Counted from the first letter of the stretch, positions 34,715 to 45,000 are shown. The stretch is 64,000 nucleotides of DNA from Ktedonospora formicarum (GCF_016587355.1 NZ_BNJF01000005.1:1-64000), one strand, 5' to 3'. Numbers and translations are program-made. Notes: generated from the letters alone by a model not told the origin.

Positions 34715-34792
34715 AACTATCAACACCAATCGGCCAAACACTCACTGTAGAGCCTGTAAACCGTAAATTGTAATCTCTTATTAGTGTTGTTC

Positions 34793-34806
34793 TAGCATCG
34801 ATGCTA
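34793..34806. promoter_or_regulatory. Palindromic operator before the ABC transporter genes
   Basis: TAGCATCGATGCTA, a perfect 14-bp palindrome 23 bp before the binding-protein start. A plausible site for the LacI-type regulator, although its core differs from the site at 32152. Confidence 0.55.
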
Positions 34807-34828
34807 ATCATTTCAGGGAGGATTTCGT

Positions 34829-36196
34829 ATGGTTTCTGAGCAACGCGAGATTCTAGCCGAATGGAGTAAGAAGGTCCGGATTGGTCGCATGTCGCGCCGC
34901 TCGTTTCTCGCGAGCACGGTCGCGCTCGGTCTAAGTAGCAGCGCCGCGCTCACACTACTTGAAGGATGCGCCGCTCCATCTGGATCAGGCCCAAGCATTA
35001 CGTACTGGAACCTTTTTGGGGGTGGTGATGGCGCGCGCATGATCCAGATGGAAAATGCCTTCGCGCAAAGCAACCCCCACATTCATCTCCAGCCAGTTAC
35101 TCTGGCCTGGGGCGATCCCTATTACACGAAACTGACAATGGCATCGGCTGGCGGACGTCCGCCCGATGTCGCTATCTCGCATATGACGCGAGTAGCAACA
35201 TATGTCGCGCAGGACTTGCTGGAGCCATTCGACCTCAACGAGCTAGCGAAATATGACATTGCTGAAGACAAATTCCTCTCCCCAATCTGGCAGAGGGCTC
35301 ACCACGGCGATAAGGTGTACGCTATTCCCCTGGATACTCACCCCTTTGTCATGTACTACAACGTCGAAATCTGCCGTAAGGCAGGGCTCCTCGATGCAGA
35401 CGGGAATCTCAAACCTTTCCAGGGAATCAACGGAGTACTTGACGCATTCAAGAGCGCCAAAGAGGCTTCTGGCGGGTATGGCGTGGTATTTGAGATTCAA
35501 GGTGTTACCCCCTGGCGATTGTTCTACTCCCTCTATAGCCAGTTGGGCGGCGCAATCTTTACGCCAGATAATAAAGAACTGGCTCTGGATGACGCCAAGG
35601 CGGAGCAGGCTCTCTCCTTTATGGCAGACCTGACCATCAATACCAAAGTAGCCGCTTCCAATATTGACTATGCTGGTTCAGTCGCGCTATTTGGCGGTGG
35701 CAAATCTGCGTTCCTCTGGAATGGAGAGTGGGAAGTAACCACTTTCGAGAACCAGAAGGGCTTCGAGTTTAGCATGGCCCCCTTTCCACTGGTATTTGAT
35801 AAGTACCGCGTCCAGGCCGATTCGCACTCCTTCGTGCTGCCGCGCCAAATCGCGACAGATCCGGAGCGCAGAAGTGCTTCACTGGAATTTATCAGCTACA
35901 TGTTGAAGAACAGCTACGAGTGGGCACAGGGAGGACATGTCCCTTCTTATCTGCCAGTTACAGACAGTGAGGAGTACAAAAAACTTAAGCCACAATCGAA
36001 CTATGCCAGTGTAGCCTCCAATGTCGTCTTTGACCCTAACGCGTGGTTTAGCGGTTCAGGTTCCGAACTTGAGAACCAGGCAGGCGCAGCTTTCCAGACC
36101 ATACTAAATGGGCAGGCATCCCCACAGCAAGGGCTGCGCCAGTTCCGTGACGCTCTGCAAAAACTGCTAAGTATTAAGCTCCCATTTCAACAATGA
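34829..36196 (+). CDS. Sugar ABC transporter substrate-binding lipoprotein
   Basis: 455 residues, MalE/family-1 solute-binding type. The N-terminus has a twin-Arg motif (MSRRSFLAS) followed by a hydrophobic stretch and lipobox LLEGC, so it is probably Tat-exported and lipid-anchored. The family pattern continues with SITYWNLFGGGDG, PPDVAISHM and a hinge-type region YAIPLDTHPFVMYYN. It binds an oligosaccharide, most likely arabinose-containing given the GH51 partner. Its own ribosome-binding site is AGGGAGG. The first permease begins 51 bp downstream. Confidence 0.92.
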   Translation: MVSEQREILAEWSKKVRIGRMSRRSFLASTVALGLSSSAALTLLEGCAAPSGSGPSITYWNLFGGGDGARMIQMENAFAQSNPHIHLQPVTLAWGDPYYTKLTMASAGGRPPDVAISHMTRVATYVAQDLLEPFDLNELAKYDIAEDKFLSPIWQRAHHGDKVYAIPLDTHPFVMYYNVEICRKAGLLDADGNLKPFQGINGVLDAFKSAKEASGGYGVVFEIQGVTPWRLFYSLYSQLGGAIFTPDNKELALDDAKAEQALSFMADLTINTKVAASNIDYAGSVALFGGGKSAFLWNGEWEVTTFENQKGFEFSMAPFPLVFDKYRVQADSHSFVLPRQIATDPERRSASLEFISYMLKNSYEWAQGGHVPSYLPVTDSEEYKKLKPQSNYASVASNVVFDPNAWFSGSGSELENQAGAAFQTILNGQASPQQGLRQFRDALQKLLSIKLPFQQ

Positions 36197-36247
36197 CAGG
36201 CGTTGAATAAACATCGAAAGACACTGTAGTCAACGAGAGGAGCGATC

Positions 36248-37189
36248 ATGTCAGATATAATATTAGCGACATCCAACGCTCAGGAAACAACCGAGAAGCA
36301 ACTCAAAGCTCGGCGCTGGCGCCTGGACCTGGCAGGATATGGCTTTGTACTGCCATTTCTCATCATATACGCGCTCTTTCTGATCTGGCCGGTTATCCTT
36401 GGCCTACGCATGAGCTTCTTCAATTGGACCATTAGCGGGGCTGGAGCCTCAGACTTCCTCGGCTTCGCGAACTACCAGGAGCTATTGGGTGATCCCGCAT
36501 TCTGGAAGTCTCTGGGCGTCACTCTCTTGTTTACCATCATCAGTACCCCCATACTGGTAATTATTGCCCTGGTCCTGGCCCTTCTTGTGAATCGCGCCAT
36601 CCCTGCTCAGGGCTTCTTTCGTGCCGTCTTCTTCGCGCCCTTTATACTACCAGTCTCCGTCGTCGCTCTGATCTGGAACTGGCTCTACCAGCCAGGATTT
36701 GGACTGATAAACGGCATATTAGCGAGTCTTGGTCTCAAAGAAGTAGGTTGGCTGGCTGATCCCAGTGTCTCCTTAATGTCAGTCATCATCCTGACAGTCT
36801 GGTGGACAGTGGGCTTCAACTTTGTCCTCTACCTCGCGGGCTTACAGCAGATTCCGCAGGAACTACAGGAGGCCGCATCCCTGGATGGCGCGGGCGCGTG
36901 GGCAAGAATACGCTGGGTTACCATTCCCCTTCTCAACCGCACCACGACTATGATCATCATTCTACAAGTGATCGCGTCACTTCAAATCTTTAACCAGGCC
37001 TACTTGTTGATGGGTGGCGATGGTCCAAATTTCTCGACACGCGGCGTTGTGCAATATATCTATGAGTCAGGCTTTACTACCTATCGCGTTGGCTTCGCAT
37101 CCTCTATGTCGTACATCCTCTTCCTCATCATCCTGATCGTCTCATTAGGACAGTTCGCGCTACTCACGCGCCAGAGAAGGGAGGCATAA
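36248..37189 (+). CDS. Sugar ABC transporter permease (MalF/UgpA type)
   Basis: 313 residues with six predicted transmembrane helices. The EAA loop that docks the ATPase reads ELQEAASLDGAGAWARIRWVTIPLL (about 208-232). The start follows GAGAGGAG. The stop TAA directly abuts the ATG of the second permease. No ATPase gene lies in the cluster, so a shared MsmK-type ATPase encoded elsewhere must energise it. Confidence 0.92.
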   Translation: MSDIILATSNAQETTEKQLKARRWRLDLAGYGFVLPFLIIYALFLIWPVILGLRMSFFNWTISGAGASDFLGFANYQELLGDPAFWKSLGVTLLFTIISTPILVIIALVLALLVNRAIPAQGFFRAVFFAPFILPVSVVALIWNWLYQPGFGLINGILASLGLKEVGWLADPSVSLMSVIILTVWWTVGFNFVLYLAGLQQIPQELQEAASLDGAGAWARIRWVTIPLLNRTTTMIIILQVIASLQIFNQAYLLMGGDGPNFSTRGVVQYIYESGFTTYRVGFASSMSYILFLIILIVSLGQFALLTRQRREA

Positions 37190-38071
37190 ATGGCTATACA
37201 AGCACTGAAGCAACCGTCTATAAACAGTCAGGCCACAACAAATCAGCGCACAAGGCGCAAGATTGCCAATGGAGCAGCATTTGTCCTGCTTATCATACTA
37301 GCAATTATCTGGCTACTTCCGGTCTTGTGGGCTATCGACACCTCACTCAAACCGGAGGGAGAAACGACGGCTATTCCCATCTCCTGGCTTGCCTCGCACT
37401 TCACGTTGGACGCGTATATCAGCACGTTCGCGACAAGCAATCTGCCACAGTGGTACTTCAATAGCATCCTGACTTCAGCGATCATCAGCGTGGTGACAGT
37501 AATTCTGGCAAGCTTGACCGCGTTCGCATTCTCACGTATCTCCTTCCGAGGCAAGAATATCCTCTTCTGGGTCATTCTGGCAGGCATCATGATTCCAGGC
37601 CAGATCCTCATTGTGCCTTTGTTCACTCAGATGCAGGCATTCGGTCTGGTGGATACCTATTGGGGAGTCATTCTGCCACAAATTGCCTCACCTCTTGCCG
37701 TCTTTATCTTCAAGCAGTACTTTGATGGCATTCCATCTGAGCTTGAAGATGCGGCGGTCATGGATGGTGCAAGCCTGCTCCGCATCTATTGGCAAATCTG
37801 GATGCCGCTCGCGAGACCTGCGATTGCCGCTGTCGCGATCTTCGCCTTCGTGCTTTCCTGGAATAACTTCCTCTGGCCGTTTATCGTTGTGACCGGAAAC
37901 GATATGATGACAGTGCCCGTTGGCCTATCGACGGTCCAGACATCGTTTGGCATTCGCTATGCTCAGATCATGGCAACGGCTGTACTAGGTGGCATCCCCG
38001 TGCTGATCGTCTTCCTCTTCTTCCAACGCCAGATCGTGCAAGGCATTGCCGGAACTGGCCTCAAAGGCTAG
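37190..38071 (+). CDS. Sugar ABC transporter permease (MalG/UgpE type)
   Basis: 293 residues with six predicted transmembrane helices. The EAA motif is ELEDAAVMDGASLLRIYWQIWMPLARP. It starts at the base after the stop of the partner permease, so translation is coupled. It is the last gene of the operon; a long perfect hairpin follows. Confidence 0.92.
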   Translation: MAIQALKQPSINSQATTNQRTRRKIANGAAFVLLIILAIIWLLPVLWAIDTSLKPEGETTAIPISWLASHFTLDAYISTFATSNLPQWYFNSILTSAIISVVTVILASLTAFAFSRISFRGKNILFWVILAGIMIPGQILIVPLFTQMQAFGLVDTYWGVILPQIASPLAVFIFKQYFDGIPSELEDAAVMDGASLLRIYWQIWMPLARPAIAAVAIFAFVLSWNNFLWPFIVVTGNDMMTVPVGLSTVQTSFGIRYAQIMATAVLGGIPVLIVFLFFQRQIVQGIAGTGLKG

Positions 38072-38100
38072 TTTGCACGCTATAGTTGTGTTTAGAAGGT

Positions 38101-38141
38101 ACGCGCCTACATATTATATAAATTGTAATATGTAGGCGCGT
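38101..38141 (+). terminator. Terminator of the arabinose transporter operon
   Basis: A perfect 16-bp stem (38101-38116 with 38126-38141), loop of nine bases. The T run is weak on the plus strand. Confidence 0.75.
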
Positions 38142-38175
38142 CTGAGGCTGACCAGGCACGAAGCAGGATTTTTAA

Positions 38176-38436
38176 CTATGGGCAAGAGAGCATCTTTAAT
38201 GAGGAAGAGAAACTCAAATGTTCATGAGTCACTTTCCAATCACCACTAAGCTTTTGAAATACACTTGTTCCATGCCCTATACCTTGCTTTAACTGGCCTT
38301 CTTCTTTACGAGAATCAAGCACATGCGTTCCTTCAACCTTAGACTGGCTATCTGATTGTTCCTCTGCATTTCCTCCAGTTTGATGAAACCGGTAAGCTAG
38401 TTTATAATAGACTCGATCCGGGAGGTAACCCACCAA
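38176..38436 (-). pseudogene. SnoaL/NTF2-like domain, C-terminal remnant
   Basis: 86 residues. GQLKQGIGHGTSVFQKLSG then DWKVTHEHLSFS is the last two strands of a SnoaL/DUF4440 cone-barrel protein. The usual 120-140 residue fold lacks its first helices, and the apparent start has no ribosome-binding site. Probably a decayed gene. Confidence 0.55.
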
Positions 38437-38554
38437 AAAAAAGAAGGCGCAAGGCGACAGTGTGGCGTTGTGTCAGATCCGAAAAGAACAAGAGAAATAT
38501 GGCAACAAACTCAGTCGATGTCGCGTTTTTATCGAGAACCGAGGGGTCAAACCA

Positions 38555-39040
38555 ATGCTGTTAAAAAATCAAGTCGAGTGGGTACTACATTGTTGCGCCA
38601 TCCTCGCCGGGCTGCCAGAAAATCGTTACTTGTCGACCAAAGATTTGGCGGAGTTTCATGGTATTCCAAAGGAATATCTCTCAAAGGCCTTACAAAGCCT
38701 CTCGCAGGCTTCCATTGTTGAAAGTACTCTGGGCCCTTCTGGTGGATATCGTCTGGCAAAGGATACCTCCGAGATCACCTTTCTAGATATCGTCGAGGCC
38801 GTAGAGGGGAAAAGATCAACCTTTATATGCACCGAAATTCGAAAGAATAATCCCTGTCGAGAGGCAGAGTATTGTGAGTCGAAGGCATGCCCGGTCGCCC
38901 GTATTATGTGGGAGGCAGACCACGAATGGCGAAAGAAACTACAGAGCGTGCATCTTTCTGAACTCGTTGAAACTCTTGCAAAAGAAATTCCCGCTGATTT
39001 GTGGGAAAAAAGTTTCGAATGGGTAATCTCAAGGACATGA
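38555..39040 (+). CDS. Rrf2-family transcriptional regulator
   Basis: 161 residues from ATG 38555 (AGGGG upstream; the longer frame from 38462 is not supported). Winged helix: STKDLAEFHGIPKEYLSKALQSL and GPSGGYRLAKDTSEITFLDI. A Cys set follows in CTEIRKNNPCREAEYC and SKACP, the region that carries an Fe-S cluster in IscR, NsrR and relatives, so a redox or NO sensor is likely. Targets unknown. Confidence 0.85.
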   Translation: MLLKNQVEWVLHCCAILAGLPENRYLSTKDLAEFHGIPKEYLSKALQSLSQASIVESTLGPSGGYRLAKDTSEITFLDIVEAVEGKRSTFICTEIRKNNPCREAEYCESKACPVARIMWEADHEWRKKLQSVHLSELVETLAKEIPADLWEKSFEWVISRT

Positions 39041-39146
39041 TACCTCACATAGAAATAGCATAATCTCTCCATCTTCGCCGGGCTCTAAGCCTATGTAGGC
39101 GCTTAACAAAAGCAGGCACTTTCATAGGCAGTAGAACCCTCTTTCA

Positions 39147-40907
39147 TCACTCCTCCGTCATTCTGCTTTGCCAGAGTGCTCGCATCTCATCGGAGTGCTC
39201 AAGCAAATAGGCAATGGAGCCCTGGCTCTCGATGCGACCATCTTTGAGCACAATTATATGATCAGCTCGTCGCAATACAGCTCGCCGATGTGTAACAACC
39301 AGGTAGGTCTGCTCACGCCGGGAGAAAAGTCGCTGCCAGAGCATAGACTCCGTCTGGACATCAAGCGCGCTAGAGAGATCATCCAACACAAGAAGCTCAG
39401 CTGGACGCACAAGCATCCGAGCAGCTGCGGTTCTTTGCGCTTGTCCTCCCGAGAGCTTCATGCCACGTGTACCTATCTCAGTTTGTACCCCCTGTGGAAA
39501 GTTCACGACATCTTGATCCAGTACAGCCTCGTAAAGAGCCTTCTGAAGACCATCATTTCCCTCAGCCAGTCCCAGTTGCACATTTGCTTGCACGGTATCG
39601 CTAAAGAGATGCGGTACTTGCGGGGTATAGGACGAGTATGGTGGTACAAAGAAGTTCCCTGCGTCCTCGACAGGTGCTCCGTTCCAACGCACCTCGCCCT
39701 TCTCTTTTGGCAACAATCCCAGGATCGTGCGCACCAGAGTTGTCTTGCCTGAGCCAACACGACCCACAATCGCGGTCAGTGCCCCTCGTCGCAATTCCAT
39801 GTTGATATCCTCAATGCCTGCGCCTGTGGGATAGTGATACGTCAGATGAGCGATAGTCAATCGCTCAAGCCTCTCCTGAAGAGGGTGAACAGATGGCTCT
39901 TCGACCGGAAATGGCCCACGCTTTAAGGAAACAGGATGGTGCTCGACCAGATGACCGGTATTACGCTGCCCCTGCATCAGAGCTAGCAGTCGCCCAAAGG
40001 AGACCCGAGTTTGAGCAAGGCTACTTAAACTTGCCCCAATTCCCGAGATTGTACCTGCGATATAGTCTATGTAGTAGATGAAGATGGCAATATCGCCGAT
40101 ACTCAAGCGAGCCTCATGGGCATTGAGGGCGGCAAGAAAGAGCACTAGACCCGTCCCCAGGCCAACCGTGTTGCCTAGCACAGCGCTGATGGTATCGTTT
40201 TGCAAGCGCTCGCGCAACATCTGCACCAAGCGGTGGCTACTCAGCTGACGGAAATGCGCGATAACTGAGGGCTCAGCGCCAGCTACCTGAATGGCTTGCG
40301 TAGCCCCCAGAATCTCTCCAATCAAGCCGGTCACCTGGCTTGTGGCATTTCGACTGACCTCCCGATACTTCTCTACACGCTTCATCCAGGTCTGGGTAAT
40401 GATGATAACAAGCGCGAGTGGAAGAAGAACTAGCAGGGTTATCAGGGCATCAATGCGCAAGAGGATGACTATAGCAACTACAGCGAAAAGCCACCCTCCA
40501 AGCTGGTTGAATCCTGGCGCGTTGGCGATTGACTCCGTGTCGTCGCGCAGCGTATTGAGAGCCTCACCAGGCGCGACATTGACTGCTCTGGCTCCCGGAA
40601 GCTGAAAGATATGGGCAATGACATTTCGGCAAAGCAAGCCACGTACCGGATAATGTACCTTCAATGTATTGTCGAACCCGATGAACTGTAGTGCCACCTG
40701 TACCAGGATTAGCCCAAAGAGAGTAAGCAATAAATATCCCAGGGCAGCATCAAAATGGGGCTTCTGGTAAAGCGTGTCAAAGAGTTGCTGGAGCAAGAGA
40801 CCAAATGCCACCGTCGAGGCATGAGAAATGAAAGAGACTATTACACCTCTGGCCTCATAGAAGAGTCGATAGCGTATCAAAGCTCCGCGCAATTTATAGG
40901 TTTTCAT
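39147..40907 (-). CDS. ABC exporter half-transporter, membrane plus ATPase
   Basis: 586 residues. The N-terminal six-helix membrane domain ends near residue 310. The ATPase has Walker A GRVGSGKTTL, Q-loop SYTPQVPHLF, signature KLSGGQAQRTAAARM and Walker B LLVLDDLSSALD, where Asp replaces the catalytic Glu, plus H-loop VVTHRRAVL. The degenerate Walker B suggests the non-hydrolysing half of a heterodimer. Its ATG overlaps the stop of the partner gene (ATGA). Substrate unknown: drug, lipid or peptide. Confidence 0.92.
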   Translation of the reverse strand: MKTYKLRGALIRYRLFYEARGVIVSFISHASTVAFGLLLQQLFDTLYQKPHFDAALGYLLLTLFGLILVQVALQFIGFDNTLKVHYPVRGLLCRNVIAHIFQLPGARAVNVAPGEALNTLRDDTESIANAPGFNQLGGWLFAVVAIVILLRIDALITLLVLLPLALVIIITQTWMKRVEKYREVSRNATSQVTGLIGEILGATQAIQVAGAEPSVIAHFRQLSSHRLVQMLRERLQNDTISAVLGNTVGLGTGLVLFLAALNAHEARLSIGDIAIFIYYIDYIAGTISGIGASLSSLAQTRVSFGRLLALMQGQRNTGHLVEHHPVSLKRGPFPVEEPSVHPLQERLERLTIAHLTYHYPTGAGIEDINMELRRGALTAIVGRVGSGKTTLVRTILGLLPKEKGEVRWNGAPVEDAGNFFVPPYSSYTPQVPHLFSDTVQANVQLGLAEGNDGLQKALYEAVLDQDVVNFPQGVQTEIGTRGMKLSGGQAQRTAAARMLVRPAELLVLDDLSSALDVQTESMLWQRLFSRREQTYLVVTHRRAVLRRADHIIVLKDGRIESQGSIAYLLEHSDEMRALWQSRMTEE

Positions 40908-42652
40908 GCGTGTATGGCTCCATCAACGTAGTGTAGTAGGCGAGAAAAATGGGAGTCGGGATCACTTGCAAGTTCTGTCCGCGGACCAAACTCTATAACT
41001 TTCCCATGTTCAAGTACAAGAATATCATCGACGCGCTGAAGCGTCTCCAGACGATGCGCGATGACAATGCCGGTCCGCCCAGCAAAAAGCTTCTCCATGC
41101 CTTGCTCAAGCAACTGCCCAGTGAGCGGGTCCAGCCGGGAGGATGCCTCATCAAGCACAACGAGATCGGGATTGGTCAGGAACACTCGAGCAAAGGCCAG
41201 TAACTGCGCTTCGCCTGCCGAGAGACCTGCACCATCCGCGCCCAGCATGGTCTCCAGGCCATCCGCGAGCGCGTGATACCACGGCGATAGACCGATTTCC
41301 GCCAGAACAGTCAGTATCTGCTCGTCCGAGATGTCTCGCTTGAAGAAAGTCAGATTGTCACGGACTGTCGCGTGAAAGAGTTGTACATCCTGCGTAATCA
41401 GCCCAACACGTTGGCGAAGCTCACACAGGTGCAGTTCAGTATGCGGAACTTCACTCAGGCGAATAACTCCCACCTGTGGATCATACATGCGAAAAAGTAA
41501 GCGCGTGATCGTCGTCTTGCCCCCACCAGTCCGTCCTACGATGCCAAGTGTCCGCCCGGCTGGCAGATGAAAGGAGACGTTTTTGAGCACAGGCTCGCCT
41601 TCTGTATAACCAAAGGAGACTTTCTCAAAGGTGACAGAGAGCGCACCCGCTGCCGGTTGTGTGCCATCTCCATCCTCAATTGCGGAGTGCGTGCTGAAGA
41701 GCCCTTCGATGCGCTGAATACAGGATACGGACTTGTTAAGGTCCTGTAGCTGCCATTGAACCTGGTCTAAAGGCTGCATGAGGAGAGAACTATATACAAA
41801 TATGAGGTAGACTGTTCCCGGCGAGGCTAACCCAATACTCCATAGATATGCCCCTAGGACCAGCCCAAGCATGCGCCCCAGCACAAACAGGCCCTGAGAG
41901 ACAATCCAGGGAGAAGCCCCCGACCAGCCCGCATGGCTTGTGGTAGTATACCAACGATAGAAGCGCTTATAGAAGTGATGCCATACATAGCTCATGCTAC
42001 CATTCGAGCGAACATCCTCCACCGCAGCGAGAGACTCACCCAGGAAGCCAAAGAACTCCGAGCTAGCCTCGCGTGCGACCACCCAGCGATTCACAGTGGA
42101 TCTGCGCATCCATGTCAGGGCCACGATAACCAGCAGACAGTATAACCCCATACTGATTCCCAGACGCCAATCCATTACGCTCAAGGCCACTAAAATTCCC
42201 AGGAGGAGCAGGAGATGAAAGAGCATATGGACCACGAATTTCGAGAAGAAGTTTGAGAGGTCATTGACATCACCGTCAATGCGCTCAAGCAGTTCTCCCT
42301 GCGTATGGTCCTCATGAAAGGCCAGATCAAGACCAAGCACATGTGTTAGCAGATCAGCGCGTAAGTTATTGGTCGCAGTCCAGGCTACATGCTCACAAAG
42401 ATAGGCTGAGATTACTGAAGCCCCTTGAGTAAGAAAAGTAGCAAGCAGAAAGAGCAGCGCCAGCCAGATAAGGGCTTGCGAAAGCCCCTGCTCACGCGTA
42501 GTATCAATAAAGCGCCCAAGCACCCACGGGCTATACAGTTGTAAACCGATGCTGGCAAGCAGCAAGGCTGACATGAGTAGGGCTTTTCCCATCTGTGGCT
42601 TGAGATAACGTGCAAGCAAGGAGAAGTAGCGCGTAAAGGGTCGAAAACTCAC
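40904..42652 (-). CDS. ABC exporter half-transporter, partner subunit
   Basis: 582 residues from GTG 42652, which has AAAGGA at correct spacing; ATG 42682 is an alternative and would add ten residues. Six-helix membrane domain, then Walker A GRTGGGKTTI, Q-loop GLITQDVQLF, signature GLSAGEAQLLAFARV and Walker B LVVLDEASSRLD with the catalytic Glu present, plus H-loop VIAHRLETL. With the 39.1-kb gene it forms a heterodimeric exporter with one consensus ATP site. It is the first gene of the pair. Confidence 0.92.
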   Translation of the reverse strand: MSFRPFTRYFSLLARYLKPQMGKALLMSALLLASIGLQLYSPWVLGRFIDTTREQGLSQALIWLALLFLLATFLTQGASVISAYLCEHVAWTATNNLRADLLTHVLGLDLAFHEDHTQGELLERIDGDVNDLSNFFSKFVVHMLFHLLLLLGILVALSVMDWRLGISMGLYCLLVIVALTWMRRSTVNRWVVAREASSEFFGFLGESLAAVEDVRSNGSMSYVWHHFYKRFYRWYTTTSHAGWSGASPWIVSQGLFVLGRMLGLVLGAYLWSIGLASPGTVYLIFVYSSLLMQPLDQVQWQLQDLNKSVSCIQRIEGLFSTHSAIEDGDGTQPAAGALSVTFEKVSFGYTEGEPVLKNVSFHLPAGRTLGIVGRTGGGKTTITRLLFRMYDPQVGVIRLSEVPHTELHLCELRQRVGLITQDVQLFHATVRDNLTFFKRDISDEQILTVLAEIGLSPWYHALADGLETMLGADGAGLSAGEAQLLAFARVFLTNPDLVVLDEASSRLDPLTGQLLEQGMEKLFAGRTGIVIAHRLETLQRVDDILVLEHGKVIEFGPRTELASDPDSHFSRLLHYVDGAIHA

Positions 42653-42682
42653 AATGCATCCTTTCCTGTGAGGGCCTGCCAT

Positions 42683-43184
42683 TAACTTCCAATCACTTCA
42701 AGAGGCTAATGAAGTGAGGTAGGCTGCAAAACATCAAGATCATGACTTGCATGCTGGTGACCGGGCACGCGCAGACGCGCCAGCGATGTTTGTGCACAGG
42801 ATGGATAGCAAGGTATGGAGAGAGAGGGAATGGGAAGAAGGGATAAACCTCGCACTCTTATCTCACCAGTACGACACATGCACACGGACAAGCAATGCAC
42901 ACACCCACACATTCAGACACGCATCTACCCAAACGATAGGAGAGCGCTCTTATTTTGCGAGTGTTAAGATTACCTGTTTTTCACCAGCTTTGTGGTTCAG
43001 CGTGCATTAGTACTTGGGGGGCATATGTGCGGTTTGTCCTCCATGAAGTTATTGTAGTATTGAGCATAACGTACACCTGTCCTCATTGTCAAGCCTCTAC
43101 TACGACCATTTACTACTTTTTCGGCAAAGAGGTTTTACCACCAGAGACAGGCTTGGCACTTAAGCTGGAACCCACTCACGCCCT
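42683..43184. other. Gene-free gap
   Basis: Promoter region for the exporter pair plus the downstream end of the molybdopterin gene. Repetitive CACACA-type stretches at about 42870-42920. No gene supported. Confidence 0.45.
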
Positions 43185-44705
43185 CTATACCTCCGCTCCC
43201 CTACCATAAAACTGGACATCCTCGCGAAAACCACCCTGACCTGCACCGATGTGGCTGTAATCCTCAACAAAATCAATTGAGTGTAGATACTTGACCATCT
43301 TGTAGCCCAATAGCGTCTCGACGCGCAGACGCAGTGGTGCTCCATGCTCAAGTAGTAGTGGGATACCATTCATCTCGTAGGCTAGGATGGTCTGGTGATG
43401 GCGAGCCTGCTGCATATCAATCGTTTCATAGAAGTAACGCTGCTTCTCTTCATCAGTCGCCTCTGGATATGATTGCGCACCTCGCTGATAGGATGTAAAA
43501 ACCAGATATTTCACCTCTGGCCGCACACCACAAACCTCCATTAGCTCGCTCAACGAGACACCACTCCATTCCGCGATCCCAGACCAACCCTGAATGCAGT
43601 TATGTTTTGTAATCTGGGTATGCTTGGGGAAGGCACGCAGGTCCGCCAACGAGAACTGAAGGGGATGCTCCACCAGACCACCAATCTGTAAGCGCCAGTC
43701 GCTAAAATCGTTGGCAACCAGAGCCTTGAACTCATCCTCCTGTGGTGGACGACCATTGACCCAGAAGTAGGTAGAGATGTCGTCCGAACCATAGCGTTGT
43801 TTGGATACGGCCTTATGCAAAAGGAACCTACGCACAGGATCAACAATGGCTCCCAATGCGTGCTGCATAAGGCTCCGGCGACGCAGTGTATACCAGGAAG
43901 ACCAGATGTAGATAATAGCTACCACTAGTAGAGCAATCACGCCAATAGTGAACGCCAGACCCAGGTCACTCGTCTCTGACCCCAGCACAATAGCACGAAC
44001 ATTGCTTTGAAAGTGAACGATAAGGACTAGAGCTGTGTGCACAAAGATAAAGACGGTAAATAAAATGAGGCTTAGATAGTGCAGACTACGCGCTGACTGC
44101 TTGCCACCCAGCAGCTTGAGGTACCAGGGAAAACGCGCCTCTATCGCGGGCGACATCGCCGCACCGGTCGCCAGCATAAAAGGTCCTAACAAAAACACGA
44201 CGGCAGCATATGCCAGTTGTTGCAGTGGATCGTAGGGACGAAACTCGCTCGCAGGTGGGATATGTAACGTAATATAGGTCACAAAGGTATGCCATGCCGC
44301 TGGAACAATGGACCAGGAGGTTGGAATCAAACGACTCCATTCGCCTGTAACAAACAGCAAGGTCACATAGACGAGACCATTGAGAACCCAGAAGATGATT
44401 GAGAAGAAATGCCAGTGACGCCCCAGGCCAAGATTCTTCTTCCCTGGCAGGCCCAAAAACGGGGAAACACTCACCTCATCGTCCATAGAGGTATAGAGCT
44501 TACCCTCTGGAATCTTCTTCTTTGTCAGAGTCAGCCAGGCACGGCGTGGATCACTACTATCATGCCAGTAAAGCCTGGGGTGCGCACCCAGTATTTGAAG
44601 CCCACTACGAATAAGCAGCCCGATAAAGAGCAGATTGATATAGTGACTTACACGTAACCATAAGGGAAAGTCTAATGAGGCCTGTATCATATACCAGAAC
44701 ATCAT
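43185..44705 (-). CDS. Cytochrome b561-type membrane domain fused to molybdopterin oxidoreductase domain
   Basis: 506 residues. The N-terminal ~290 residues hold about six transmembrane helices with His candidates in LRVSHYINLL, WHTFVTYITLH, HYLSLILFTV and FVHTALVLIVH, a b-type haem carrier. The C-terminal ~200 residues are a sulfite-oxidase-like molybdopterin domain. KHNCIQGWSGIAEWSGVSL supplies the Mo-ligand Cys, and GAPLRLRVETLLGYKMVKYL closes it. The pair resembles MsrPQ- or YedYZ-like systems combined in one chain in reverse order. It may reduce a sulfoxide or oxidise a small anion; substrate unknown. Confidence 0.85.
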   Translation of the reverse strand: MMFWYMIQASLDFPLWLRVSHYINLLFIGLLIRSGLQILGAHPRLYWHDSSDPRRAWLTLTKKKIPEGKLYTSMDDEVSVSPFLGLPGKKNLGLGRHWHFFSIIFWVLNGLVYVTLLFVTGEWSRLIPTSWSIVPAAWHTFVTYITLHIPPASEFRPYDPLQQLAYAAVVFLLGPFMLATGAAMSPAIEARFPWYLKLLGGKQSARSLHYLSLILFTVFIFVHTALVLIVHFQSNVRAIVLGSETSDLGLAFTIGVIALLVVAIIYIWSSWYTLRRRSLMQHALGAIVDPVRRFLLHKAVSKQRYGSDDISTYFWVNGRPPQEDEFKALVANDFSDWRLQIGGLVEHPLQFSLADLRAFPKHTQITKHNCIQGWSGIAEWSGVSLSELMEVCGVRPEVKYLVFTSYQRGAQSYPEATDEEKQRYFYETIDMQQARHHQTILAYEMNGIPLLLEHGAPLRLRVETLLGYKMVKYLHSIDFVEDYSHIGAGQGGFREDVQFYGRGAEV

Positions 44706-45000
44706 TTCACTCCTGTTTTTCTCTATTGAGAAAACTATACGCGACAGCGCTTGCTACACCAGGAAAATACACGCATTCAAGTGAGAATTGGTTTTCATAT
44801 AATGACCTTCAAACAACCTCTACTCATAAGCAAGTGGTCATCAGCATCCTCTTACTCTCACACGTATTGATTGCATTATCTGGTTACTGCTGTGCTCGTA
44901 AATGGGGGATAATAGGTGGTACACTGGCAATACAAGTTTTGTAACGTTGTAATACCGCAAAGGTGTGCTTAGAAGAAGAATGCTATAACAAAGGAGTGTT
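44706..45000. other. Intergenic, divergent promoters
   Basis: Promoter region for both the Mo-oxidoreductase (minus) and the arabinanase (plus). TTGTAACGTTGTAA near 44939 has an AACGTT core similar to the operator at 32152, a weak hint that the LacI regulator also acts here. Confidence 0.35.
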
